Shown: one piece after another, positions 34,407-43,172 of the stretch
How the letters are laid out: the number at the start of each line of letters is the position of its first letter
How positions within the stretch are numbered: position 1 is the first letter of the stretch
The notes under the pieces: generated by a model
Told to the model about the DNA's origin: nothing
What the model saw: the letters and a program-made list of their open reading frames with translations, nothing else
The model's database searches: none
Position numbers and translations under genes: made by a program
NCBI RefSeq assembly: GCF_947503375.1
Contig: NZ_CANNDQ010000006.1
Location: forward strand, 186,001 to 250,000
Reading direction: 5' to 3'
Length of the DNA: 64,000 nucleotides
From: an uncultured Psychroserpens sp.
Lineage (GTDB): Bacteria > Bacteroidota > Bacteroidia > Flavobacteriales > Flavobacteriaceae

Positions 34407-34868
34407 ATGGCAAAGTCTCAACAGACATTTAACAAAAGTGAAAAAGAAAAAAAACGTTTAAAGAAGAGAGAAGAAAAGCGGAAAAAAATGGAAGCGCGTA
34501 AGCTTGAAAAAGAAGAAAAAGGCACTTCAGAAAGCATCCCTTTTGCTTATGTAGACCAATTTGGAAATCTTACCGATACACCTCCTGATCCTGCTAATAA
34601 AATTAAAGTCAAAGCCAAAAATATTGTTATTGGGATTCCTAAAAAAGAAGATTCTGAAGAGGAAGCGTATGATCCTATCCGTAAGGGTAAGGTCTCTTTC
34701 TTTGATAATTCAAAAGGATTCGGCTTTATTATAGATACAGAAGATCAAGAAAAGTATTTTTGTCATGTAAGTGGTTTACTTGACGATATTCAAGAAAATG
34801 ATAAGGTTCAATTTGAATTAGAAAAAGGAAATCGTGGTATGAATGCAGTTCGCGTAAAGTTGATATAG
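34407..34868 (+). CDS. Cold-shock domain protein with basic N-terminal extension
   Basis: 153 residues. The first 40 residues are almost all Lys, Glu and Arg (a charged helix), then a linker, then a CSD at about 91-153 with RNP1-like SKGFGFII (about 103-110) and RNP2-like YFCHVS (about 118-123). Expected to bind single-stranded RNA or DNA. The layout, basic helix plus C-terminal CSD, recurs in Flavobacteria. Monocistronic. Confidence 0.9.
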   Translation: MAKSQQTFNKSEKEKKRLKKREEKRKKMEARKLEKEEKGTSESIPFAYVDQFGNLTDTPPDPANKIKVKAKNIVIGIPKKEDSEEEAYDPIRKGKVSFFDNSKGFGFIIDTEDQEKYFCHVSGLLDDIQENDKVQFELEKGNRGMNAVRVKLI

Positions 34869-34893
34869 ATTTTTTTAGGAATTGAGCTCAACT

Positions 34894-35481
34894 TTAAATA
34901 AGCTTATCTAACTCTTTCACTTCGCCAGGTTTTAGATCGAGCAAGGAAATATTTCCAACTCTTACGCGTATTAGTCGTAATGTTGGGAACCCAACCTTTG
35001 CAGTCATTTTGCGTACTTGTCTAAATTTTCCTTCGTTTATTGTGATCGAAATCCACGATGTTTTCCCATGACGTTCATCACGAATTTTTTTTGCTCTTTC
35101 AGGAAAATTTGGAATTTCAGATATCTTAAATACCTTGGTCGATTTGGTAGTATAGGTTTCACTTTTATGACTTAACAATACACCAGTTTTTAACTGTTCT
35201 ATTGCATTAACAGTAATTTCACCATCAACTTGAACATAGTATTCCTTTTCTGTTTTTGAACTAGTAATATGATTGCTTACTTGTCCGTCAGTAGTCAATA
35301 AAAGTAGCCCTTCAGAATCTTTATCTAAACGACCAATCGCCATACTGTTTTTTGGAAATGGGTACAATTCTCCTAAAAATTTTTTGTTGCGTTCGTGTTT
35401 AGCGTTAGTATGAAATTGGCTTAAATACCCATAGGGCTTGAAAAGCTTGAAGTGGCGATGGTTTATCATACTATAGTTCAC
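34894..35481 (-). CDS. rluE: 23S rRNA pseudouridine synthase, RluE/RsuA type
   Basis: 195 residues, short, with no S4 domain, as in RluE. FKLFKPYGYLSQF (11-23) and the catalytic AIGRLDKDSEGLLLLT (47-62, Asp in GRLD) are intact, as is the KFRQVRKM segment near 167. It isomerises one uridine in 23S rRNA. It overlaps topB by 11 bases and is translated after it. RluE is the best guess; the exact target base is not readable. Confidence 0.85.
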   Translation of the reverse strand: MNYSMINHRHFKLFKPYGYLSQFHTNAKHERNKKFLGELYPFPKNSMAIGRLDKDSEGLLLLTTDGQVSNHITSSKTEKEYYVQVDGEITVNAIEQLKTGVLLSHKSETYTTKSTKVFKISEIPNFPERAKKIRDERHGKTSWISITINEGKFRQVRKMTAKVGFPTLRLIRVRVGNISLLDLKPGEVKELDKLI

Positions 35482-37771
35482 CTTTTAATATGGCATAAAC
35501 TAAATCTCTTGTAAGCTGTTTTTCTTTTGCTTTTGATCGAATATCTTCAAACGACATTCTAAAGTTGCAACCTTGTCTATAATTACTACAGCCATAGGCA
35601 GTTCTTCCTTTAATAATAGCTCCTTCTCGGCATTTAGGGCACGTTACCGCTTTAGCATTCGTAACAGCTTTTGCTTTTTTTGGCTCTAAAATTAAATTGA
35701 AATGCTCATCAAAACGCAATAGACCTTCATTTTCACCAGTTTCAGACTTAAATCCTTTAAGATTTACTGTTGTACCTTTTCTTAATAATCTTATAAATTG
35801 TTTCTCCGAAATTTTTTTACTGTGTACTTTAAAAGGCATAATAAAATTACAACCTAATTTAAATCGACTACAACCATAAGCAGACTTGCCTTTAAGTAAT
35901 TTTCCTTTTTTACATTTCGGACAGGTTTCAAGGCTAAGGCCAGCAGATTTTGTTTGGATTTCTTTTACTTTCCGATTTTCTATTACAGATACCTGAGAAA
36001 TATTGGCTCGCGACGATTCACTACGGACTTCATAAACCAATTTATCTACCATTTGTTTCATATTCTTAATGAATAAACTAGCGCTATATTTACCTTTCTC
36101 AATATCTTTAAGTTGTTTTTCCCAAAGACCGGTGAGCTCAGCAGATTTTAGCAATTCGTTTTGAATTGCATTAATAAGCGCAACACCAGTAACTGTAGGC
36201 AATATTTGTTTTTTATTTCGCTTGATGTATTGACGTTTGAATAATGTTTCAATAATATTGGCTCGTGTAGAAGGTCTGCCAATACCATTTTCTTTCATCA
36301 AATCTCGCAATTCATCATCATCAACCTGCTTTCCAGCTGTTTCCATAGCGCGTAAAAGTGAGGCTTCGGTAAATTGATTTGCTGGTTTGGTTTGTTTTTC
36401 TAAAAATGAAGGTTGGTGAGGTCCTTTTTCACCTTTAGAAAACACAGGTAATGTATCTTTTTCAGTTGTATTAGAACGCTCTTTTTTTCCAAATTTAAAA
36501 ACTACTTTCCAGCCCTCTTTAATAATTTCTTTACCTGTAGTTTTGAAATTTACTTTTTCAGCTTTGCCTACTATTGTTGTATTAGATACTTCACAATCAG
36601 GATAAAAAACAGCGATAAAGCGTTTAACTATAATATCATAGACTTGCTGTTGGTTATATTGAAGATTTATCTGAACTCCTGTTGGAATAATGGCGTGATG
36701 ATCGGTGACTTTCTTATTATTGAACACCTTTGCTGATTTCTTGATTTTTTTATCTAGAAGCGATAGTGTTAATTCTGAATAATTTGTCAACTTCTTGAGT
36801 ATTGCAGAGACTTTAGGATAAATATCCGTAGGCAAAAAAGTGGTATCTACTCTTGGATAAGTGACCACTTTTTGCTCATATAGTTTTTGGACAATCTTTA
36901 AGGTTTCATCAGCAGAAAGCCCAAATTTAGTATTGCAATATACCTGTAAGCCAGTAAGATCAAATAACTTAGGTGCGTATTCTTTGCCTTTCTTTTTGGT
37001 AATAGATATAATTTCAAAGTCGTGAGCTTTAACCTTATTAGCTAAAATTTTGCCTTCTTCCATTTTTAAGAAGCGACCTTCTTCATAAGCAAATAAAGTA
37101 TTACGATACATGGTTTGTAATTCCCAATAAGGTTGAGGTTTAAAATTTTCAATTTCTTTAAAACGATTTACAACCATAGCTAGAGTAGGTGTTTGTACCC
37201 GACCAACCGATAAGACTTGCTTATATCCACCGTGTTTTACGGTGTATAATCGAGTAGCATTCATACCTAACAGCCAGTCTCCAATAGCACGTGAAAATCC
37301 TGCGTAGTAGAGGTTGTCATAAGTTTTAGAATCCTTAAGGTTTTCAAAACCTTCTTTTATGGCTTCTGTAGTTAATGACGATATCCAAAGTCGTTTTACA
37401 CTTCCTTTATAGTTTGCTTGATCTAAAACCCAACGCTGGATCAGTTCTCCTTCTTGACCAGCATCACCACAGTTGATGACTACTTCAGCTTTATCGAATA
37501 AAGATTTCACAATGTTGAATTGTTTTTGAATACCTGAATTCTCAACGATCTTGGTTTTGAATTTTTCAGGAAGCATTGGTAAATTGTTTAGATCCCAACT
37601 TTTCCAATAAGGTTTATAGTCGTTTGGTTCCATAAGTGTACACAAATGACCAAATGTATAAGTCACAGCGTAACCGTTACCTTCATAATAACCATCACGC
37701 TTCATGTTAGCACCAAGAACTTGGGCAATTTCTCTTGCAACACTAGGTTTTTCAGCTATGCAGACTTTCAC
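35471..37771 (-). CDS. topB: DNA topoisomerase III
   Basis: 766 residues. Toprim start MKVCIAEKPSVAREIA (1-16), the GDAGQEGELI acidic motif (about 102-111), the gate-region SVGRVQTPTLAM (about 188-199) and the catalytic-tyrosine motif VTYPRVDTTFLP (about 304-315) are present. Two C-terminal zinc-ribbon-like repeats (CPKCKKGKLLKGKSAYGCSR near 626 and CPKCREGAIIKGRTAYGCSN near 717) follow. It unlinks DNA by single-strand passage. The start codon is GTG at 37771, required because MKVCIAEKPS is the normal beginning. Confidence 0.95.
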   Translation of the reverse strand: MKVCIAEKPSVAREIAQVLGANMKRDGYYEGNGYAVTYTFGHLCTLMEPNDYKPYWKSWDLNNLPMLPEKFKTKIVENSGIQKQFNIVKSLFDKAEVVINCGDAGQEGELIQRWVLDQANYKGSVKRLWISSLTTEAIKEGFENLKDSKTYDNLYYAGFSRAIGDWLLGMNATRLYTVKHGGYKQVLSVGRVQTPTLAMVVNRFKEIENFKPQPYWELQTMYRNTLFAYEEGRFLKMEEGKILANKVKAHDFEIISITKKKGKEYAPKLFDLTGLQVYCNTKFGLSADETLKIVQKLYEQKVVTYPRVDTTFLPTDIYPKVSAILKKLTNYSELTLSLLDKKIKKSAKVFNNKKVTDHHAIIPTGVQINLQYNQQQVYDIIVKRFIAVFYPDCEVSNTTIVGKAEKVNFKTTGKEIIKEGWKVVFKFGKKERSNTTEKDTLPVFSKGEKGPHQPSFLEKQTKPANQFTEASLLRAMETAGKQVDDDELRDLMKENGIGRPSTRANIIETLFKRQYIKRNKKQILPTVTGVALINAIQNELLKSAELTGLWEKQLKDIEKGKYSASLFIKNMKQMVDKLVYEVRSESSRANISQVSVIENRKVKEIQTKSAGLSLETCPKCKKGKLLKGKSAYGCSRFKLGCNFIMPFKVHSKKISEKQFIRLLRKGTTVNLKGFKSETGENEGLLRFDEHFNLILEPKKAKAVTNAKAVTCPKCREGAIIKGRTAYGCSNYRQGCNFRMSFEDIRSKAKEKQLTRDLVYAILKGEL

Positions 37772-37865
37772 TTTTACGTTATAATTAGAATTTTCAATAG
37801 CACTGCAAAATAGGAAATTACCATTGTTTTTTAAATGTATTAAATAACGAGTTATTAACTAAATT

Positions 37866-38681
37866 TTACCACCATACTAAAAAGCATTTCTGTATAGATT
37901 GATCTGAATACTTAAGCCAGAATAAAGGAGATTTTTTGTTCTTTAGTAAAAATGCAGTATCTATTTTGAAAGTAGTAATATCTATCCAATTGACCGATTG
38001 ATTCACATCTAATAGCCAATCTATTTTAGGTGGAATATAAAACTGACACTCTTTAAATTCATTTAATTGGGAAGTATTGATATAAAAACCACAAACACAA
38101 TTTGAGTTTAGAAGTTTAAAATTTACTTGTTGTTGATAAGGCACAAAAAGCTGTGCTTTGAATAAAACGTATTGTTTTACATTACTTACATCAATTTTTA
38201 ACTGATCTAATAACGAAATGCAAGCTTTGGAATAGAGTAGTGGTAATTGTTTTTCTTTTAGCTTGCTTAACTTTTCAATTAAACTGTCATTTCGATTAGG
38301 ACCAATCCACTGTTCTATTTCTGAACTATCATTAGTCTCGTCATGTAAGTAAAATTTATATACGATCTCTAAATGAATCTGCTGCGCACTGTATTCAAGC
38401 AATGCGTCTAGCTCACCAATTGTTTTGTTTTCCCGACCTTGAACTTGTAAATTTTTTGATAAAATGTCACAATCTTTTAATTGATTTAGTATGTTGAAGG
38501 TGAATTGCTCTGCAAGCTGACCTAAACGAAACTTTTTGTGTATTCTTTTTTTAAGTAACGCTTTATCATCCATTGGGTATGGAAACTGTTCTAATCCAAA
38601 AATTGAATTAGTAGTCCATAATAAGCGAGTATTTAAATATCCTCTATATAAGTGTTCTTGATGTTCTATATTGAAATTCAT
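37866..38681 (-). CDS. DUF1853 family protein
   Basis: 271 residues from the ATG at 38681; a TTG four codons upstream (38693) overlaps the likely -7 box TATTTTTG (38691-38698) and is rejected. DUF1853 landmarks: RLGQLAEQFTFNIL, NLQVQGRENKTIGELDALLEY and HLEIVYKFYLH...WIGPNRNDSLIEKL in the first half. The E-D and E-x-K pattern resembles PD-(D/E)xK nucleases, but this is only an impression. Function unknown. The predicted leader is only a few bases long. Confidence 0.75.
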   Translation of the reverse strand: MNFNIEHQEHLYRGYLNTRLLWTTNSIFGLEQFPYPMDDKALLKKRIHKKFRLGQLAEQFTFNILNQLKDCDILSKNLQVQGRENKTIGELDALLEYSAQQIHLEIVYKFYLHDETNDSSEIEQWIGPNRNDSLIEKLSKLKEKQLPLLYSKACISLLDQLKIDVSNVKQYVLFKAQLFVPYQQQVNFKLLNSNCVCGFYINTSQLNEFKECQFYIPPKIDWLLDVNQSVNWIDITTFKIDTAFLLKNKKSPLFWLKYSDQSIQKCFLVWW

Positions 38682-38763
38682 GTGAGTCAACAAAAATAGT
38701 ATATAAGCGCATTGAATAACTAAAAAAAATATAGATTACAATCAAACAAATTAAACTTGCATT

Positions 38764-39186
38764 ATGAAAAATACAATATTATTCACATTAATACTTCTTT
38801 TTACCTTAAACTGTCAAAATACTATAGACGCTCAAACACCAGAAGCGGTTAAGAAGACATTTCAAGCAAAATATCCTGGAGAAAATGATCCAGATTGGGA
38901 AAAAGATTCCAATGGCAATTACGAAGCTCATTTTAAGATAGATGGAATTAAATATCGTGCCGATTTTGCTCCAGAAGGGAATTGGATAGAAACAGAAACT
39001 AGTATAAAGAAAGGTGATTTGCCTAAAGCTATTAAAGCAGTTATTAAAGCAAATTTTAGTGACGAAGAAATTACAGAAATAGAAAAAGTAGAGCATCACT
39101 CGAAAGGATTGTTCTATGATGTAGAATTTAAAAGAGACGGTAAAAATAAAGACGTTGAGTTTAGAACTAATGGTGAAATCATTTGA
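38764..39186 (+). CDS. Secreted PepSY-like domain protein
   Basis: 140 residues. A signal peptide runs to about residue 24 (LNCQNTIDAQ), with a Cys17 that could be lipidated although the context LNC is not a typical lipobox. Two PepSY-like/beta-lactamase-inhibitor-like halves follow (about 27-80 and 85-140), with the alternating KAIKAVIKANF...EITEIEKVEH and Trp-rich DPDWEKDSNGNYEAHFKID patterns. Such proteins sit in the periplasm or surface; function not known. Ended by the terminator at 39213-39250. Confidence 0.8.
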   Translation: MKNTILFTLILLFTLNCQNTIDAQTPEAVKKTFQAKYPGENDPDWEKDSNGNYEAHFKIDGIKYRADFAPEGNWIETETSIKKGDLPKAIKAVIKANFSDEEITEIEKVEHHSKGLFYDVEFKRDGKNKDVEFRTNGEII

Positions 39187-39212
39187 TTTTGATTTAAATA
39201 AATCAAAAAATC

Positions 39213-39250
39213 AAACCTCATAATTAAATTATAAATTTTGAGGTTTTTTT
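39213..39250 (+). terminator. Terminator after the PepSY-like gene
   Basis: AAACCTCA (39213-39220) pairs with TGAGGTTT (39239-39246) around an 18-base AT loop that contains a further ATAATT/AATTAT pairing, followed by T to 39250. Confidence 0.75.
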
Positions 39251-39251
39251 A

Positions 39252-39280
39252 TTTGGTGCAACTTCAATTTGCTATATTTG
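39252..39280 (+). promoter_or_regulatory. Consensus promoter TTTG-N17-TATATTTG for fabG
   Basis: TTTG (39252-39255) and TATATTTG (39273-39280) are separated by exactly 17 bases, the canonical Bacteroidetes sigma-A arrangement. It begins directly after the terminator of the previous gene. A start near 39287 rules out any fabG start codon upstream of 39307. Confidence 0.75.
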
Positions 39281-39306
39281 AAAACCAACTATTTAATATA
39301 AAACAC

Positions 39307-40053
39307 ATGAAATTATTAGAAGGAAAAACTGCAATTATAACTGGTGCTAGCCGAGGTATTGGAAAAGGGATAGCTGAAGTTTTTGCTCAGCATGGCGCTA
39401 ATATTGCATTTACTTATAGTTCTTCTGTTGAAGCAGCTAATGCACTAGAGAACGAATTGAATACTCAGGGAATAAAAGCTAAAGGCTATCAAAGTAATGC
39501 AGCAAGCTTTGAAGACGCTCAAAAACTTGCTGAAGTAGTATTGGAAGAATTTGGAAGCATTGATATTTTAGTTAATAACGCCGGAATTACAAAAGATAAT
39601 TTGCTTATGAGAATGGGCGAAGAGGATTTTGATAAAGTTATTGAAGTTAATTTGAAGTCTGTTTTTAATATGACCAAAGCTGTACAACGTACCATGTTGA
39701 AACAACGCAAAGGTTCAATCATAAATATGAGTTCTGTTGTTGGTGTAAAAGGCAATGCTGGACAAACAAATTATGCTGCTTCAAAAGCTGGAATTATTGG
39801 ATTTTCAAAATCTGTAGCTTTAGAATTAGGATCTAGAAACATAAGAAGTAATGTTATTGCTCCTGGCTTCATTGAAACTGAAATGACTGCTAAATTAGAT
39901 GAAGATACCGTAAAAGGATGGAGAGCTGCAATCCCTCTAAAGCGTGGTGGAAGTCCAGAAGATATTGCAAATGCATGTGTGTTTCTTGCTAGTGACATGA
40001 GTGCATACGTTACAGGACAAACATTAAATGTTGATGGAGGAATGCTTACCTAA
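39307..40053 (+). CDS. fabG: 3-oxoacyl-[acyl-carrier-protein] reductase
   Basis: 248 residues from the ATG at 39307; a longer frame from 39238 would begin inside the terminator and promoter. Classical short-chain dehydrogenase: NADPH loop GASRGIGKG (about 12-20), NNAG (about 88-91), catalytic Ser in NMSSVVG (about 139), and YxxxK in NYAASKAG (about 152-156). Reduces 3-oxoacyl-ACP in fatty-acid elongation. The next gene follows after 16 bases. Confidence 0.93.
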   Translation: MKLLEGKTAIITGASRGIGKGIAEVFAQHGANIAFTYSSSVEAANALENELNTQGIKAKGYQSNAASFEDAQKLAEVVLEEFGSIDILVNNAGITKDNLLMRMGEEDFDKVIEVNLKSVFNMTKAVQRTMLKQRKGSIINMSSVVGVKGNAGQTNYAASKAGIIGFSKSVALELGSRNIRSNVIAPGFIETEMTAKLDEDTVKGWRAAIPLKRGGSPEDIANACVFLASDMSAYVTGQTLNVDGGMLT

Positions 40054-40069
40054 TAGTAAAATACATTAA

Positions 40070-42103
40070 TTGCAAACAGAAACAATAACATATATTATCA
40101 TATCTGGAATTATAGCGCTATTACTAGCGCTTTTTCAGTATGTTTATAAGTCAAAAAAACAAGGAAAGATCAATGGAATCTTAACTTTTTTACGATTTAC
40201 ATCTATCTTTTCGTTGTTATTGTTACTCATCAATCCTAAGTTTGACAAGGTTTCTTATTTCAATGAGAAACCAAACCTAATTATAGCTACCGATAACTCA
40301 GAATCTGTCTCTTATCTCAATCAAGCTTCTAAAACAAATGGACTTATTCAAACACTAAAAGATAATGAACAACTCAATGAACGTTTCAATTTAGAGTTTT
40401 ATTCTTTTGGGAAGACTATAAGCCTAAGCGATTCACTTACATATAATGAAAAACAATCAAATATAGCGCAAGTATTTGAGCGATTATCAGAAGTTTATAA
40501 CAATTCGGTCTCACCTACATTGTTAATTAGCGATGGTAATCAAACTTACGGAAATGACTATTCATTTGTTACCAAGAAGTATAAGCAGCCTGTATTTCCT
40601 GTAATTTTGGGAGATACAACTACCTTTATCGATATAAAGATTCAACAACTGAATGTAAATAGATATGCGTATTTAAAGAATAAGTTTCCTGTTGAAGTGA
40701 TTACGACTTATAATGGCAAGACATCAGTAAACACCCAATTAAAAGTTACATCAGGTAATGCCACAGTTTTTTCTAAACCAATTGCTTACAGTAAAGTAAA
40801 TACATCACAAATTATAACCTTTACATTGCCAGCAAACCAAATTGGTATTCGTAGTTATCAAATTGAAATAATACCACTTGATAATGAAAAAAATACTGTA
40901 AATAACATTAAGAATTTTGCAGTTGAAGTTATAGACCAAAAAACTAATGTAGCCATTGTTTCAGACATCATTCATCCTGATTTAGGCGCTTTAAAAAAAG
41001 CCATTGAAAGTAATGAGCAAAGAAAAGCTGAAATTTTAAGTACTTTAGAGTTTTTAAATCAATCAGAAGATTTTCAGTTGGTTATCTTATATCAGCCAAC
41101 TAATAATTTTAGATCATTATTCAATGAAATTGATAGACTTCAATTAAATAAAATAATAATCACAGGAACTAAGACCAATTGGGCACTACTCAACCGCTTG
41201 CAAACTAATTACTCCCAACAATTAACGAACCAAACTGAAGATTTTCAGCCAACTATAAATCAAAATTACAGCACCTTTATTATTGACGATTTAAACTTTG
41301 ATGAGTTTCCACCACTACATTCAGAATTTGGAGAAACTAAGTTTAATATTCCTTTTGAAACAATTTTATATAAGACGGTCAACAGCAATCAACTTGAAGA
41401 ACCGCTCTTAGCTACTTTTGAAACAGACAATAAAAGAGAGGCTATATTATTTGGAGAGGGAATTTGGCGTTGGAGAGCTCAAGCTTATCTTGATGAAAAA
41501 TCATTTAATGCTTTCGATAATTTTATTGGAAAACTTATTCAATATTTAAGTTCGAAAAAACAGCGTTCACGATTGAATGTAGACTACGAATCATTTTACA
41601 ATGGCAATGACAATGTCAAAGTTATAGCACAGTACTTCAATAAAAACTATGAGTTTGATAATAATGCAAATATTAGTATTACATTAAAAAACAAACTTAC
41701 AGATGCTACTAATACGTATCCGTTTGTTCTAAAAAGCACAAATTACCAAGTAGATTTAAGTGGTATTGAAGCTGGAGAGTACACCTTTACAGTAAAGGTG
41801 TCTAACGCTAACATCTCAAAGTCTGGAACACTTAAAATACTCGAATATAATGTGGAGCAGCAATTTTTAAATGCAAATGTTGTTAAACTTCAAAATTTGG
41901 CAACAACGAGCAGTGGTACAGCATATTTTATAGATGATACGGTATCTGTAATTAATGATCTATTAGCAGATAATCGATTCGCTACCATTCAAAAAAGCAC
42001 TAAAAAAGTCGTACCTTTGATAGATTGGAAATATCTACTTGCTCTCATCGCTTTAAGTCTTGCAGCTGAGTGGTTTATTAGAAAATATAACGGACTAATT
42101 TAA
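40070..42103 (+). CDS. Membrane protein with VWA-like domain
   Basis: 677 residues. Starts with TTG at 40070; an in-frame stop lies just before and no ATG occurs in the first 90 codons. Two N-terminal membrane helices (about 8-25 and 38-54), a VWA-like domain with a MIDAS motif DNSES (75-79) and LLISDGNQTYG (about 160-170), a long extracytoplasmic beta-rich region, and a C-terminal helix (about 651-668). The layout is like BatA-type or glutamine-amidotransferase-like membrane VWA proteins of Bacteroidetes. Probably a periplasmic scaffold; function not known. Followed by the prohibitin-like gene after 13 bases. Confidence 0.75.
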   Translation: MQTETITYIIISGIIALLLALFQYVYKSKKQGKINGILTFLRFTSIFSLLLLLINPKFDKVSYFNEKPNLIIATDNSESVSYLNQASKTNGLIQTLKDNEQLNERFNLEFYSFGKTISLSDSLTYNEKQSNIAQVFERLSEVYNNSVSPTLLISDGNQTYGNDYSFVTKKYKQPVFPVILGDTTTFIDIKIQQLNVNRYAYLKNKFPVEVITTYNGKTSVNTQLKVTSGNATVFSKPIAYSKVNTSQIITFTLPANQIGIRSYQIEIIPLDNEKNTVNNIKNFAVEVIDQKTNVAIVSDIIHPDLGALKKAIESNEQRKAEILSTLEFLNQSEDFQLVILYQPTNNFRSLFNEIDRLQLNKIIITGTKTNWALLNRLQTNYSQQLTNQTEDFQPTINQNYSTFIIDDLNFDEFPPLHSEFGETKFNIPFETILYKTVNSNQLEEPLLATFETDNKREAILFGEGIWRWRAQAYLDEKSFNAFDNFIGKLIQYLSSKKQRSRLNVDYESFYNGNDNVKVIAQYFNKNYEFDNNANISITLKNKLTDATNTYPFVLKSTNYQVDLSGIEAGEYTFTVKVSNANISKSGTLKILEYNVEQQFLNANVVKLQNLATTSSGTAYFIDDTVSVINDLLADNRFATIQKSTKKVVPLIDWKYLLALIALSLAAEWFIRKYNGLI

Positions 42104-42116
42104 AAAAACTATAATT

Positions 42117-42929
42117 ATGGAAAAATTACCAAAAATTGGTTTGCCGATTATTATTGGCATAGTACTTTTAATTGTATTATTAGCAAAATCTGCAGTAACT
42201 ATAGGGCCAGGTGAAGGTGGTGTTATTTTTGAGCGTTTTGGTGATGGTATTGATACTGAAAAGACATATGGTGAAGGATTCCATATTGTTGCACCTTGGA
42301 ATAATATGATCATTCAAAAAGTAAGACAACAATCAATTTCTGATGAAATGAATGTGCTTTCTGTTAATGGTTTAGATATTACTGTTAGCGGTACCATTTG
42401 GTTTGAACCTGAATATAGCAACCTCGGAAAATTAATAAAAACCAAAGGTGAAGACTATATTAGAGAACTTTTAAATCCTGCTATCAATGCTGCAGCTAAA
42501 AGTGTTGTAGGTCGTTACACACCAGAACAGTTATATTCAAGTAAGCGAGATATTATTGAGCTAGAAATACTAGAAGAAGTAAGAAATGAATTGTCTGGTC
42601 AATATGTAAATGTTAAACGTGTTTTAGTTGAAAATGTAAGACTTCCAAATACTATTAAAGATGCTATTGAACGAAAACTAAAGCAAGAGCAAGAATCTCT
42701 TGAGTACGAATTTAGACTTGTAACTGCACAAAAAGAGGCTGAAAAGGTTATCATTGAAGCTGAGGGGAAAGCAGAATCTAATAGAATACTAAGCGCATCA
42801 TTAACTGATAAGATTTTACAGGACAAAGGTATAGACGCCACAATGAAACTTGCTGAATCTCCTAATAGTAAAGTAATCGTTATTGGTTCTGGAGATTCTG
42901 GTTTGCCAATTATTTTAGGAAATCAATAA
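42117..42929 (+). CDS. Prohibitin-family (SPFH/Band 7) membrane protein
   Basis: 270 residues. One N-terminal membrane helix (about 8-25), an SPFH domain (about 27-190) with GPGEGGVIFERFGDGI and YGEGFHIVAPW, and a coiled coil (about 185-230) rich in Glu/Ala (AQKEAEKVIIEAEGKAESNRI). Such proteins form large ring or cage assemblies on the inner membrane that organise proteases or lipids. No FtsH or NfeD gene is adjacent. Confidence 0.93.
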   Translation: MEKLPKIGLPIIIGIVLLIVLLAKSAVTIGPGEGGVIFERFGDGIDTEKTYGEGFHIVAPWNNMIIQKVRQQSISDEMNVLSVNGLDITVSGTIWFEPEYSNLGKLIKTKGEDYIRELLNPAINAAAKSVVGRYTPEQLYSSKRDIIELEILEEVRNELSGQYVNVKRVLVENVRLPNTIKDAIERKLKQEQESLEYEFRLVTAQKEAEKVIIEAEGKAESNRILSASLTDKILQDKGIDATMKLAESPNSKVIVIGSGDSGLPIILGNQ

Positions 42930-43005
42930 GTGTTAACAGAAATTTAGTAATCAAAGATTTGGATTTGTAAATAATAATTTGCAACCTTTGTTTAAACAAA
43001 TAACA

Positions 43006-43062
43006 ATGACATTTATTCAACTACATCATCATCATTTTCATACTAGCGCTCAAGCGAGATGA
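43006..43062 (+). CDS. hisL: Histidine operon leader peptide (18 residues)
   Basis: ATG at 43006 to TGA at 43060-43062 encodes MTFIQLHHHHFHTSAQAR, with five His among residues 7-12. A run of codons for the end product just before an attenuator and the first biosynthetic gene is the hallmark of transcription attenuation: ribosomes stall here when charged tRNA-His is scarce. No exact TAnnTTTG box is found upstream in 42930-43005, though a near match (TAATTTG, about 42974-42980) exists. The gene is too short for ordinary gene calling. Confidence 0.85.
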   Translation: MTFIQLHHHHFHTSAQAR

Positions 43063-43158
43063 GAATGTATTGAATAAACCCAAGATATTTTTAAAACCGT
43101 TTGAGTAAATCAAGCGGTTTTGTTTTTTATAAAACCTACTCAAACGATTTACTCAAAC
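43033..43158 (+). promoter_or_regulatory. his attenuator with competing hairpins
   Basis: Four pairings are visible. Pause stem: CATTTTCAT (43033-43041) with ATGAGAATG (43059-43067), one G-U pair. Antiterminator: CTCAAGCG (43049-43056) with CGTTTGAG (43098-43105), one G-U pair. Terminator: AAAACCG-T-TTGA (43093-43104) with TCAA-G-CGGTTTT (43110-43121), then G and T6 to 43128. In addition 43099-43111 is perfectly complementary to GATTTACTCAAAC (43146-43158), which is transcribed only after read-through and lies 14 bases before hisG. Stalling at the His codons should free 43049-43056 and favour read-through. Confidence 0.8.
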
Positions 43159-43172
43159 CAACTAAAATTAAA

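Noticed and set aside
39238..39306. Longer N-terminus for FabG
   Set aside because: The extra 23 codons lie in the terminator and the consensus promoter; the SDR family starts at MKLLEGKTAIITG.
43101..43172. Longer N-terminus for HisG
   Set aside because: The 24 added codons lie in the attenuator hairpin and are unlike any HisG; ATG at 43173 begins the normal chain.
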